Positions 34,347 to 44,662 are shown, numbered from the stretch's first letter. The stretch: 64,000 nt of DNA from Antedon mediterranea (GCF_964355755.1 NC_092676.1:13500288-13564287); one strand, 5' to 3'. Notes: generated from the letters alone by a model not told the origin. Made by a program: numbers and translations.

Positions 34347-34565
34347 TTAAGTAAATTTTCTTTTAGATGATCCAAAGTCAAATAAAAATCGTAAAACTTA
34401 CTTTTTTACTCAAGCTTTCGCAGGTCAACGACGCAGCTTAATCATGAGTGAGTCTCTGTGACTTGGACTTGTTACCATTAGATCTCGTATAATTATGGTA
34501 TAGCGCCATCTATAGGTCGTTCAGGTTTTCCCAAATGGGATTGTCGGGGCCTCCTCTTTAGTAAG
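34347..34565 (+). repeat. Penelope-like terminal arm, left
   Basis: Runs from TTAAGTAAATTTTCTTTTAG to CCTCCTCTTTAGTAAG. I looked for a hammerhead core (CTGATGA...GAAA), which such arms often carry, and did not find one. Confidence 0.85.
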
Positions 34566-35578
34566 CTTCCAGGAAAAAAATATATAAACAGATTGGGCGG
34601 TATTGCCATGGGCAGTCCCATCAGCCCGATCGTTGCAAATTTGTATCTGGAGGATTTAGAAGAAAAAGCACTGCAAACAGCACCAGACGGAATGAAGCCA
34701 ACATATTGGAAAAGGTATGTTGACGACATATTAGCTCTTATTCCAGAGGGATCAGCGGAACATCTTAACTCACACTTAAACACAATTGACAAAACAGGTA
34801 ACATAAAATTTACAACTGAGCATATGTCTAACAATACATTACTCTTCTTAGACATCATAATTACACTGAACAATGGAGACCTGACGACGACAGTTTACAG
34901 AAAAAAGACCCACACAGACCAATACTTAAATTTTCACTCCTGCCATCCATTGGAACACAAGTTAAGTGTGGTTAACACTCTGGTTGACAGATGTGAAAAA
35001 GTTGTCACTAAAAAAGACGAAAAACTAACAGAAATGAAAAAGATTAAACACTCGCTCGTTGGATGCGAGTACCCCAATTGGTCCAAGGACAAGATAATCC
35101 AAAAAAGATCGGAGAACGGAAAACAAAATGTCAAACAAAACACAAAAGATACAACCAACAAAAACAAAGGAAACATAGGGATACCCTATATACCAAGAAT
35201 ATCTGAACGAATTAGACGCTGCTTATCTAGTTACAATGTCAACACTTGTTTTACTCCACAAAACAAATTAAGAAATCTTTTAGTTCACCCAAAAGACAAA
35301 ATAAAAAATGATGACAAACCTGATGTAATATACCAAGTAAATTGCAACAACTGCGAAAAAGCATATATAGGAGAAACAGCTAGAACCTTATCCACAAGGA
35401 TAAAAGAACACAAAGCAGATGTCACTTCACATTGTACAGGGATCCTAACATGCTCAGCCAGAAACTCAGCTTCAGAAATTGTTCACAACTCAGCCATCAC
35501 CGATCACATGACCACTCACACTCACTTACCAAATTGGAAAGTAACAAGGCCAACAGCCATTAAGTCGCGTGCTACAAT
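34554..35578 (+). pseudogene. Penelope-like polyprotein fragment: RT C-terminal half plus GIY-YIG endonuclease
   Basis: 5'-truncated: the frame enters at the RT motif GGIAMGSPISPIVANLYLE, then YVDDILAL with the catalytic Asp pair, and LLFLDIIIT and VYRKKTHTDQYL, which are typical of Penelope-like RTs. About 200 residues later, VIYQVNCNNCEKAYIGET with LSTRIKEH forms the GIY-YIG nuclease: both Tyr, the Arg and the following Glu-His are present, with a Cys pair (CNNC) as in many Penelope-like nucleases. The upstream RT motifs, including the first catalytic Asp region, are absent. The frame stays open with no stop, then runs beyond 35578 into a microsatellite, so the true C terminus is lost. Confidence 0.88.
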
Positions 35579-35770
35579 GCATAGTGATACCGGACCGACA
35601 GACAGACCGACAGACCGACAGACAGACCGACAGACAGACAGACCGACAGACCGACAGACAGACCGACAGACAGACCGACAGACAGACCGACAGACAGACC
35701 GACAGACAGACCGACCGACAGACAGACAGACAGACAAGAGAGACCGACCGACCGACATAGTGAACTATAC
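35579..35770. repeat. GACA/GACC microsatellite unit, copy 1
   Basis: GCATAGTGATACCGGACCGAC leads in and ACCGACATAGTGAACTATA leads out, with a mixed GACA/GACC run between (about 35592-35756). The same lead-in and lead-out flank the run at 36340-36437. In the Penelope-like frame it encodes a Thr-Asp-Arg-Gln/Pro repeat ending at 35786. Other long frames here are shadows of the repeat. Confidence 0.9.
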
Positions 35771-35839
35771 TGACCGAAATTACTGAACATGTTTAAAAAT
35801 GTTGAAATGTTTAAAAACATTTATTTTTTTTAAATTTAC

Positions 35840-36330
35840 ACGTGCGTAGCCTGTCACTTTCGACGTGCTCGTATAACGTAATTTCGAGTTGAAAAGTAAG
35901 TCAAGAAAACAGAAATCGGGCAAAAAGAGTGCGCAACAACATTTAACGCGCAGTGCGCGCGCAAAAATATGCGCACTCATGGCAATTTTGTAAACGCTTA
36001 AAATTGCCTGAAATGTACTCTTATTTCATCGAAAATAAATTTTGAAAATGTTAAGCGCGCGTACGCATGCGTTACATGCGCTACGCACGTAATTGTATTG
36101 CCATATGATGATTTATGCCCTGAAATTTATGAGTACCAAATTTTATTTAATTGTGATTCATGGTTGTGAAGATATGATTACAAACGTGATTTCGTTAAAT
36201 CGTGCGTAGACCACGTAATTTTTTATTGCGCACCGTGAAAACATAACCACATTGATTCCTGGCCATAAGGGATATACTGTGAAAAATTGACCTAGCTAGA
36301 TTAAACTGATATCAAGATAAGGTCAGAAAG
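35840..36330. repeat. Dispersed repeat family X, partial copy
   Basis: Starts near CACTTTCGACGTGCTCGTAT, matching the block at 23100-23130, and passes through GCGCGCAAAAATATGCGCAC and a GTGCGTAGACCACG block matching 23490-23510. It leads directly into the second microsatellite unit. Confidence 0.7.
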
Positions 36331-36339
36331 CGATAAAAC

Positions 36340-36437
36340 GCATAGTGATACCGGACCGACAGACAGACAGACAGACAGACCGACAGACAGACCGACAGAC
36401 AGACAGACAGACCGACCGACCGACATAGTGAACTATA
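36340..36437. repeat. GACA/GACC microsatellite unit, copy 2
   Basis: Shorter run between the same lead-in and lead-out sequences as 35579-35770. Its upstream neighbour is family X. Confidence 0.9.
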
Positions 36438-36489
36438 GAGTTGCTTCCACGTGACTAAAAATACTAGGCACGGAATCTTCATGGAAAGA

Positions 36490-38020
36490 CAGGAAAATAA
36501 AAGAATCAATAAAAACTAGAATTTAATTCGTCACTTTGACGAATTATAGGTGATCATTTTTATCATTTTATGTACGCCATCCTATGACATGATGCATATA
36601 CACTTAATGCTGAGTTGTACCTATTATGTGTCATATGTACAGTATATCTATATACAGTGTAGCATAGGTGAAATTACGGGACCCACATCATATTCTAAAT
36701 TTTTTGTATGATGGAATTATCAAAATAAACTCGAAGATGACAATTTCGAAAGATAGTGAATTGAGCAAATAAATATAAGGATTGAAAGAGAATTTGACAC
36801 GTAGAAGCGCAATGCGCGCTCTTTGAAATTTGTATAACTTTGACTAAAGAAATTTAAAAACTATTTTTTAAATTCAACTGGCCATATGATAACATCACAA
36901 CATCCGATAGGCTTAATTTTTATATGAATTCATATCTACATTTCATCAGCTTTCATAATAAGTAATAATCTTCAAGGTCACCTTTAATTCTGAAGAGCTG
37001 TCAAATATTCAAATATATAGTGAAGGTGAAATTACACGACCTACGTTACTCAAGTTTTTACACGTGATGACGTCATCAAAATGAAAATATTGACAACTCA
37101 TGAGAAAGATAATTAATTGAGCAAGCACATACTAAAATTTTTGCGAAAATCGGGCTCAAATAACGGAGATGAGCTCTATTGAATGTGATAACCTACACAA
37201 AACGAAAAAAAATCCTAATTTTTAAATTGAAGTAGCCATTTGATGACGTAATACCATTTTGTACGTCTAATATGTATATACATTTATATCTACAACTTAT
37301 TGGCTTCCATATTAAGTTAAAAAAATTGGGGGTCATCGTGCATTCTGAAGAATTATTTTCATTGAAAAATGCCTTATTTTTCATCATTTTCAGCACTTTT
37401 ATGCAATTAATGTGCGCATTTTGTCATTTTTAACATGCTCGTATAGCGTTATTTTAAGTCGGAACGGACTCAAATTTGGTGAATGTACTAAAGATGATGA
37501 GTAGAATGCGATTTCTACAAAAAATTCGTTTTTTTACGCTTTTTAAGAATCGCGCGCGCAAAAACACATTTTTGCGCAGTAATTTTTTGAAACACGCAAA
37601 TGGCCTAATTCATGCTCTAAATTGATCAAAACTTAATTTTGAGCTTTTTAAATTTTTAACGCGCGATTTCACGCGCATGGCCCTACGTGCACGTGAGTTT
37701 TTATTTGCTAATATTTTTACCCTTGACCTGAAGTTTATGTATAGTGAATTTCATTAATATGTGATAATGAATTATGGAGATATGATTGATAATGTGATTT
37801 CACAAAATGGCGTATACGTGACGTCACGGATGAGTGATCACGCTGAAAAGCTTATTAGGACTAAGTTACAGTATTTGAAAGACATTGTGAAATTTTGGTA
37901 ATCATTGACATTAAACTTTTTTAGATATTTGTTACACAAAATAGTGCCCAGAAACAATAATAACAATAAAGATTTGATACAATAACAATAGGTGATCATT
38001 TTATTCTAAATGATCACCTA
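36490..38020. repeat. Dispersed repeat family X, long diverged copy
   Basis: Begins near TTAATTCGTCACTTTGACGAATT and GTGAAATTACGGGACCC, as the copy at 22140 does, and ends at the palindrome 37989-38020. TGACGTCA occurs at 37068 and 37819. The phrase TAGGTGATCATTTT occurs near both ends (36546 and 37989). Confidence 0.75.
37989..38020. other. Terminal palindrome of family X
   Basis: TAGGTGATCATTT and AAATGATCACCTA are perfect inverted arms of 13 bp around TATTCT. Confidence 0.88.
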
Positions 38021-38088
38021 ATAAGAAAACATGGTAACACTATGAACAGAGATGACGGCGGTTTGGAACTCCCAAAATTGTACAACAA

Positions 38089-38304
38089 CTTACTAAAGAG
38101 GAGGCCCCGACAATCCCATTTAGGAAAATCTGAACGATCTATAGATGGCGCTATACCATATACGAGATCTAATGGTAACAAGTCCAAGTCACAGAGACTC
38201 ACTCATGATTAAGCTGCGTCGTTGACCAGCGAAAGCTAGAGTAAAAAACGTAAGTTTTACGATTTTTATTTGACTTTGGATCATCCAAAAGAAAATTTAC
38301 TTGA
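38089..38304 (-). repeat. Penelope-like terminal arm, right (inverted)
   Basis: Reverse complement of 34347-34565 with a few substitutions and small indels. Confidence 0.88.
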
Positions 38305-38305
38305 A

Positions 38306-38605
38306 TAAACAGCATTCAATTGCTCAGGCCTAAATAGACCTGATTTTTTTCTTGTTTGAGTTTACTTTAGTTCCATGTGATAAACACTAATAATTTCATT
38401 CAATAAAAATCAATTTAAAGGTACAGTTACGTAATTTCTGTGATTTTCCTTGAGAGCGAGTTTTTTAATTAAACAGCATTCAATTGCTTAAATAGACCTG
38501 ATTTTATCTTGTTTTACTTTACTTTATAAATAAATTTAAAGGTACAGTTATGCAATTTACTGTGATTTTTCCCTGATAGCGTGTTTTTTTAGTTAAATAG
38601 CATTC
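38306..38605 (+). repeat. 157-bp satellite array (right part)
   Basis: Resumes with TAAACAGCATTCA (second copy of the target duplication) and holds about two monomers, the second losing its TTCCATGTGATGA part, before fading into unique DNA. Confidence 0.9.
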
Positions 38606-39159
38606 AATACAAATCCCCATTTTGTAACCATGAGTGCGGGTCCATTTAAACAAGCTGGGCAAGCTCTAAATTTTATTAATCTACTATGTATGTATGCATA
38701 TTGTTTACTAATTTAATTTTAACCCTAAATAACACTGTATAAGTAAGTCTTTTATAAAATGTCAGTGGTTAGGGGTTCATATTTATTATTAGGATTTTTA
38801 CAGGCACATTTAAAAATATATTCAATATGGCATAAGCAGAATTATATCATCAATAAGAATAAAGGAGCGGCGTGACGGGAAGAGACCAACCGGTGAAAAA
38901 GTACCTTTAGAGCGGTCAGAACACAATTACAAATTTATAAGTTTATTTTTTATTAATTATTGTTTTATATATATATGTTCTTTGCCTGATTTGTTTATAT
39001 ATATAAATTTCAGTATATCACCGGGCGGTTTAGAATTAATGTTCTGTGCCTGATTTGTTTATATATATAAAAGTATCTCTTCTGAGATCCCGCCTCGTGA
39101 ATAAAAATACTGTAAGACGAGGGCGTATCAATTTGATCTCTGGTGCGCGTGCGTACAAC

Positions 39160-39445
39160 TGAGGACTAGTGCTGTTCCGCCGTACCACGCCGAGAATGTT
39201 AAAGAGTCGCTATCCAATCGAGTTCGAACAATACCATGAAAGCCCCAGTGGTCTAATGGTTAGGACATCTGCATATCAAGCAGGTGGTCCGAGTTCGAGT
39301 CTCGGTTGGGGCGACTTTTCTTATTCTCACAGATTTCCTCATCTTTATCGTTTCAAATTAATTAATTAAATTTCAGTATATCACCGGGCGGTTTGGAATT
39401 AATGTTCTTTGCCTCTTGTGTTTATATATATATATATATAGATAT
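39160..39445 (+). repeat. Repeat unit containing the tRNA-like sequence, copy 2
   Basis: Second copy of the unit at 31015-31280, with 24 bp extra (GTTCCGCCGTACCACGCCGA region) between its first two blocks. It ends in (TA)n. A partial CACCGGGCGGTTTAGAATTA block also lies just upstream at about 39020. Confidence 0.75.
39242..39313 (+). tRNA. tRNA-like sequence, anticodon AUC, copy 2
   Basis: Same cloverleaf as 31068-31139. The only difference is GCAGGT for GCAGGC in the variable region, so pairing is unaffected. Judged to be repeat-borne for the same reason. Confidence 0.5.
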
Positions 39446-39449
39446 ATAG

Positions 39450-40500
39450 GCCTATTACAAATTATTAAATTTGACGACATTTAGAGCATCGGCAACTTAC
39501 CAAAGAAACGCTCGACTGAAAATTAACTTTATCCGATTTTTATTTTACATCGGCCGGGTTTAACGCTAAACCGCCTGCCCTATTCTATTCTGAATTGTAC
39601 CACCAATAACACATGCTATCAAAGTGTAAGATAAGACAAAAAAATCTCTCAGCACCAAATTTTTGGTTTGGCGGTATAAGGTACGACATTACATAATATT
39701 CAATAGTTTTGTAATTAATCGATACCATTAATTCCAACAAACAAATGGTAGGGCTACTTAAAATTATTTATGTGGTCTATAGTTACCAACCGTCTCGCAT
39801 CGTTCGGGACAGCCGCATTTCAAGTGTTTTTTAATGAAACACGCGTTTAAACCTAAGTAAGCCTATAATACGATGCGTTATCATTTTTTATCACAATTTG
39901 AGAGAAAAATGCATTCAAATTAATTGGTATATTTTAAAAGTATAGAACATTATACGCGTAGGCCTATTTATATTATTACACCACACATCAATAAAATACG
40001 TAATATCAGGGGGGAAAGTTTACAATAATGTGTCCGTGGTCGCTCGCCGTGACGAGGATGGGCCTATAACCATGCGTTTGTCATGATCGCAATAATACAC
40101 ATGACATGTGTGCGTTTATGAAAGGTAAACCCAATTTTCTTGCTATTGGTTGGTGGATCAGTTCAATTTTTACACTCCAAAAAATGTTTTTTAATAAAAT
40201 AATTTCAAGAATCAGCATGCTGAAAAACGTTGAATTATAGAACAAAAAAAGAGTAACATACAATCTAATAATATTTGCATCGTTTACCGTACCGGAATAC
40301 AAGAGGTGCCATTCATCACTTGTGGTGGCGCTATTCGATAATGCAACATGTAGTTTTATTTTGCTCTGAACCTCATGAATTAAATCTGCTAAAATCTTTG
40401 AAACCGGGATTTAAATTGTTCTTCAAAGTGGATGATATGATATATTAATTGATAATAAGTACTAGTACCAAGAAATTTGTATCAAAAAGGATATATTTTT
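39450..40500. other. Unassigned DNA upstream of the CR1-like LINE
   Basis: No gene recognised. The 5' UTR of the LINE probably begins somewhere in 40480-40640, but no boundary can be set because CR1-type elements lack target duplications. Confidence 0.45.
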
Positions 40501-40640
40501 CGATATTCTGGAAGCGTCTTTGCTAAGTCGGGGTAAGTCAACTGGACCCATGTGAAGCCTACAGTATCCATACAGAGGAGCATAGAGTCCTGGAAGCAGG
40601 GTGTAGGGGCTAGGCCTAGTGTTCCTTGAACTTAACAACC

Positions 40641-43600
40641 ATGGCTGAAGGTAGGCCTACTACTAGAGGGAAGGCAAGGGATAGAAAGGATATGGAACTG
40701 GAACCTAGATTTAGGCCTGCAGATGCTAGGCCTAGGCCTAGCCAACCTGAACAGGAAGCAACTCCACAGTCAGTTGAGGGAGCTTGTGCTATCTGTAAAA
40801 CCATCATAGGCGAAAAGGATAAGGGCGTAAATTGTGACATTTGTAAGAGGTGTTTCTGCCTGAAATGTTCAAAACTCTCAAATAAAATGTATGCTCTCCT
40901 CTCCGACAGCGAAATAAAGAATTTTTTATGGTCATGTGATACATGCCTTGTACAGTTACCTTTGTTGAAGAAAATTGCGGAGATAAATGAATTGCAGGAA
41001 AATATGAATGCGAGATTAAATATTGTGGAAAAAACGCAAAAAGATCAGGCGCTTAGAGCATCAATAACCAATAAAAACATTGAAGTCATTGAAAAAATCC
41101 AGGTCGACACAAGAAATAATTTGATAGAATTAAAAGAGAGCTACGATCTAATGGATGGGAAAATTAAAGAGAGTGTTCAGGAAGGCATTGAAGAATATAG
41201 AGATAGAGAATCTCGTAAATTAAATATTGTGATCGAAAATCTACCTGAATCTGATAACCAAAGTTCTCAGCAGAGACTGAAGGAAGACAGGGTTGCTATT
41301 GAGAAATTATTCAATGAGTGTCTAGAGATAGAGGGAGTTGCTGCTGACGAAAATGACACATGGAACAATAATCTATTTCTGGAAGACAACATCCGGATTG
41401 AAAGTAGAACGAATTCTGATTGTATACTAAATTGCTACGGTAAAGATATATTAGAATTTTGCAAAGAAACTGGTATGCGAATCACAAATGGTAGAATTGA
41501 TAAAGAATCATCCAGTGGTTTTACATTTATCAGTTCACAAGGTAAAAGTGTATGTGATTACCTTCTTACTAACTCAAACAACTTTAAACTAATATCTTAT
41601 TTAAGAATTGATGACCGTGTTGAATCGGATCATATGCCAATTGCCTTTAGTATTCAATTCAAAGACAAAGAACACACCAAAATGATTGTCAATGAAGATG
41701 ACACGTTTACCCAGAGTACGTTCAAATGGTCCAACAGTTACATTAATGCATCCAAAGTCAGATGGGAACATGATATCATTGAAACTATTGATAATGATTT
41801 TATGAATGCTATCTCTCAAAATAAAATTGATGAGGCAGTTTCACATTTATGTAAAATTTTTGAATACGTATGTAAAGGAATTAAGTATACACAAACAAGT
41901 AAATCTTCAACTTCTACAAAACGAAACGAATGGTTTGATAAAGATTGTAAGAACCTTAAAATGCAGGTTAAACAATCATTAAAGAGATTTAGAATTATGC
42001 ACACTCAACCTTTTTTAAATAATTATATTCAGATAAAAAAGCAATATAAATCGCTATTAAAATGCAAAAAAAATAACTTTCATAAAAGAATACGCAAACA
42101 AATTATCGATTCACTCAATACAAAGGATAGCAAAACGTTTTGGATGAAGTTGAAGACAAAACAGAAATTATCTTGCGAACTTTCTATTAATCAATGTTAT
42201 ATTCATTTTAAGAACCTATTTAAAAACGATGAGTCTATTGGTAGCGCTGAGTTGCCAAAAATCACAGAATGCCAACAGAATGAAGACGATGATAATTTAG
42301 ACCACGACATAACGTTGGATGAAATAAAAAAAGCATTTAATTCTCAAAATAGTGGAAAAGCTCCCGGCATTGATGGAATGAATTTTGAATTTTTGCTAAA
42401 CGCCCCCAACATTATTTTTGATATTCTAAAAATTCTTTTTAACGCCATATTTTTAGTTGAAAAATTTCCCAAACAATGGGCAACAAGCTTAATCGTTCCA
42501 ATTTTTAAAAATGGAGATAAAAACAAACCTGAAAATTATAGAGGTATTTCTTTAATTCCAATCCTAGGAAAAATATTTTTAAATATTCTTAATTCTAGGT
42601 TAACACAATTTACAAATAGTAAAAAGTTAATTCATGAGGAACAAGCAGGCTTTCGTAAGGGATATAGAACGACAGATAATATATTCATTTTAGATACCCT
42701 CATCTCTAAATACTTAGATAAAAAGCGGGGTAGGATTTTTGTTTGTTTTGTTGATCTTAAACGTGCCTTTGACTCTATAAATCATACACTTTTACTACAT
42801 AAGTTGAAATGTATCGGTGTTTCAGGCAGAATGTTACACATAATAAATTCCTTATACCAAAACTTATCTGCTCATGTTAAAATTGGCAACAAACTTAGTC
42901 CATCTTTTAATTGTTCGATTGGAGTACAACAAGGTTCTCCGTTGTCGTCTTTACTCTTTAATATTTACATTAATGATTTGAGTGGTATACTTAATCAGGT
43001 AAACGATTTCATTCAAATTGGAGATTGTCATATGAATCATCTTCTTTATGCAGATGACTTAGTGCTTGTTAGTGATACGGTGAAAGGTCTCCAAAAATTA
43101 ATAAATAAACTTGAACTTTATTGTGATACTTGGAAACTTACTGTAAACACTACAAAATCCAAAATTATGGTTTTTAAAAATGGCCGCAATTTAAGGAACA
43201 TTGAAAAATGGAAGTATAAAAATATTCAATTAAAAATTGTTAATTCGTATAATTATCTTGGTGTTATTTTTAGTTCAAATGGTGCATGGAACAACTCAAT
43301 GCAACATAATCAACAAAAAGCAAATCAAAGTTTATTCTGCTTAAAATCATTCATTTATCGTAACTTATCTTTTCTTCCAATTAATACATGGAACCATATT
43401 TTTGATGTGAAAATACTTCCTATTTTAACGTATGGAAGCGAAATCTGGGGAATGTCAGATAGCACAAACATTATAGAAAAAACACATACTAAATTTTGTA
43501 GATATTTATTGCAAGTTGGAAAAAATGCACCAAATGCCGCTGTTACTTCTGAGTTAGGTAGATTACCACTTTCTGTGGATTGTTTAGTTACAGTTATAAG

Positions 43601-44243
43601 ATTTTGGTTACATATTATTACTTTAGATCATGACAGATTCATTTTTAAGTGTTATGAGTTTCAACTTAGAAAAGTTAACCGTAATGAGAATTGTTGGGCA
43701 CAACAGGTCAAACACTTACTCTTTTCTACTGGTTTTGGTTATATATGGTTACAACAATATGTTAATAGTAAAGGTTTATTTTTGAGAGAATTTAAGTTGC
43801 GCTTATGTGATATTAAAAAACAAAAATGCATTCAAAAATTTAGTTTACATAATAAGTTAAGGCTCTTTTCTCTTTATAAAAAAGAAATATGTTTAAGTTA
43901 TCACTTGACCAACATCATTAATTTTAAACAAAGAAGATTATTAACTAAGTTACGTTTAGGGATATTAGAGCTAGAAATTGAAAAGGGCAGATGGGAGGGT
44001 GTAGAAAGATATAAGAGAACGTGTAAATTATGTAAAAAGAACATTGTTGAGGATGAATATCATTTTATTTTGCAATGCACATTTTACAATGATTTAAGAA
44101 AAAGTTTTATTCCAAGATTTATTCGTGTTTTTCCTTCTATTAATAAGCTTTGTTTATTACTTTCCAACACAAATTTTACTTATAATTTAGGAAAATACGT
44201 CTACTTTGCTTTTGAAAGAAGAAACCATTATCTTAAGTTATAG
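40641..44243 (+). CDS. Chimeric frame: CR1 ORF1 N-terminal part fused to truncated LINE APE-RT
   Basis: The ATG at 40641 is in a strong Kozak context (ACCATGG). Residues 1-233 belong to the CR1-like ORF1: a PHD-type finger (CAICK at 49-53, CDICKRCFC, CDTC near 102), then a coiled-coil-like stretch and RKLNIVIENLPES. From residue 234 the sequence belongs to an inserted LINE: the C-terminal part of an APE endonuclease (ESDHMPIAF near 328), RT motifs GKAPGIDGM, FVDLKRAFDS (near 700), QQGSPLSSLLFN and YADDLVLV (near 803), and a Cys/His motif CKLCKKN...HFILQC near the end. The fusion is in frame with no stop in 1,200 codons. Nothing shows that it is translated; the APE is incomplete, so it is not a functional endonuclease. 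Confidence 0.85.
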   Translation: MAEGRPTTRGKARDRKDMELEPRFRPADARPRPSQPEQEATPQSVEGACAICKTIIGEKDKGVNCDICKRCFCLKCSKLSNKMYALLSDSEIKNFLWSCDTCLVQLPLLKKIAEINELQENMNARLNIVEKTQKDQALRASITNKNIEVIEKIQVDTRNNLIELKESYDLMDGKIKESVQEGIEEYRDRESRKLNIVIENLPESDNQSSQQRLKEDRVAIEKLFNECLEIEGVAADENDTWNNNLFLEDNIRIESRTNSDCILNCYGKDILEFCKETGMRITNGRIDKESSSGFTFISSQGKSVCDYLLTNSNNFKLISYLRIDDRVESDHMPIAFSIQFKDKEHTKMIVNEDDTFTQSTFKWSNSYINASKVRWEHDIIETIDNDFMNAISQNKIDEAVSHLCKIFEYVCKGIKYTQTSKSSTSTKRNEWFDKDCKNLKMQVKQSLKRFRIMHTQPFLNNYIQIKKQYKSLLKCKKNNFHKRIRKQIIDSLNTKDSKTFWMKLKTKQKLSCELSINQCYIHFKNLFKNDESIGSAELPKITECQQNEDDDNLDHDITLDEIKKAFNSQNSGKAPGIDGMNFEFLLNAPNIIFDILKILFNAIFLVEKFPKQWATSLIVPIFKNGDKNKPENYRGISLIPILGKIFLNILNSRLTQFTNSKKLIHEEQAGFRKGYRTTDNIFILDTLISKYLDKKRGRIFVCFVDLKRAFDSINHTLLLHKLKCIGVSGRMLHIINSLYQNLSAHVKIGNKLSPSFNCSIGVQQGSPLSSLLFNIYINDLSGILNQVNDFIQIGDCHMNHLLYADDLVLVSDTVKGLQKLINKLELYCDTWKLTVNTTKSKIMVFKNGRNLRNIEKWKYKNIQLKIVNSYNYLGVIFSSNGAWNNSMQHNQQKANQSLFCLKSFIYRNLSFLPINTWNHIFDVKILPILTYGSEIWGMSDSTNIIEKTHTKFCRYLLQVGKNAPNAAVTSELGRLPLSVDCLVTVIRFWLHIITLDHDRFIFKCYEFQLRKVNRNENCWAQQVKHLLFSTGFGYIWLQQYVNSKGLFLREFKLRLCDIKKQKCIQKFSLHNKLRLFSLYKKEICLSYHLTNIINFKQRRLLTKLRLGILELEIEKGRWEGVERYKRTCKLCKKNIVEDEYHFILQCTFYNDLRKSFIPRFIRVFPSINKLCLLLSNTNFTYNLGKYVYFAFERRNHYLKL
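41326..41340. repeat. Target-site duplication, left copy (LINE in CR1 ORF1)
   Basis: AGATAGAGGGAGTTG, perfect 15-bp match to 44322-44336. Confidence 0.96.
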
Positions 44244-44321
44244 TTAATTTTTATTTGTTTGTATTAGGGCCAAAGGCCAATATACTTTGAACCAATAAAT
44301 TCCCTGAAAAGGGAAAGAAGA
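41341..44321 (+). mobile_element. 5'-truncated LINE inserted in CR1 ORF1
   Basis: About 2.98 kb. It carries the end of an APE domain, the whole RT and the C-terminal Cys/His region, then a short 3' UTR with AATAAA (44294-44299), a TTCCCT/AGGGAA hairpin at 44300-44315 and a GAAAGAAGAAG tail. It stands in the same orientation as its host. The RT type (YADD, long C-terminal region with YGSEIWG) differs from the FADD-type host RT, so this is a different family. I do not assign a clade. Confidence 0.93.
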
Positions 44322-44336
44322 AGATAGAGGGAGTTG
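44322..44336. repeat. Target-site duplication, right copy (LINE in CR1 ORF1)
   Basis: AGATAGAGGGAGTTG, partner of 41326-41340. Host ORF1 resumes in the expected frame directly after it. Confidence 0.96.
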
Positions 44337-44662
44337 AAATAACTGAAGTGATCAGGCTTGGGAAATACACGGAAGACGGGTGTAGAATGGCAAGAGTTTC
44401 TTTGGATAGCCTGAAAAGTAAAAGGGAAGTGATGGTAAATGCAAAAAAACTTAGAAGCACGGATCACGCATTTCTAAAGAACATATATATTAATCCTGAT
44501 AGATCAAAAAAAGAGAGGCAAATGAACTATGAGTTAAGACAGGAACTAAGATCAAGGAAAGATAACGGCGAGATTGATCTTGTTATAAGAAGAGGTAAAA
44601 TTATGAAGCGGGATAGCGAACTGGCGTTTGATCGTTTTCGAGGCCCTAGTTCATCATCATAA
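44337..44662 (+). pseudogene. CR1-like ORF1, C-terminal part (severed from its start)
   Basis: Continues ORF1 with VIRLGKYTEDGCRMARVSL and VMVNAKKLRSTDHAF, then IYINPDRSKKERQMNYELR and LVIRRGKI. This basic segment is characteristic of CR1-type ORF1 proteins, which bind RNA. It is separated from its own N-terminal part by the 3-kb insertion. Without the insertion, ORF1 would be about 342 codons. It ends TCATCATCATAA, overlapping ORF2. Confidence 0.85.

Larger units (their letters stand above)
34311..38305 (+). mobile_element. Penelope-like element with inverted terminal arms, inserted in the 157-bp satellite
   Basis: The arms at 34347-34565 and 38089-38304 are inverted copies (about 95% alike by eye). 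A 13-bp target duplication flanks the whole. The left end has a 36-bp extension before the arm that the right end lacks. Inverted terminal repeats plus a short one-sided extension are known traits of Penelope-like elements. The left arm runs straight into the RT/GIY-YIG frame. The right arm runs inward into 38022-38088, which is not like the left. Between 35579 and 38020 lies family X and microsatellite DNA, so the internal part is rearranged or carries later insertions. Confidence 0.8.

Noticed and set aside
34347-34565. Hammerhead ribozyme in the Penelope-like arm
   Set aside because: Such arms often carry one, but I found no CTGATGA core with a matching GAAA segment on either strand.
35522-35820. 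Serine/valine-rich and TDRQ-rich frames on both strands
   Set aside because: By-products of the GACA/GACC microsatellite; all six frames are open.
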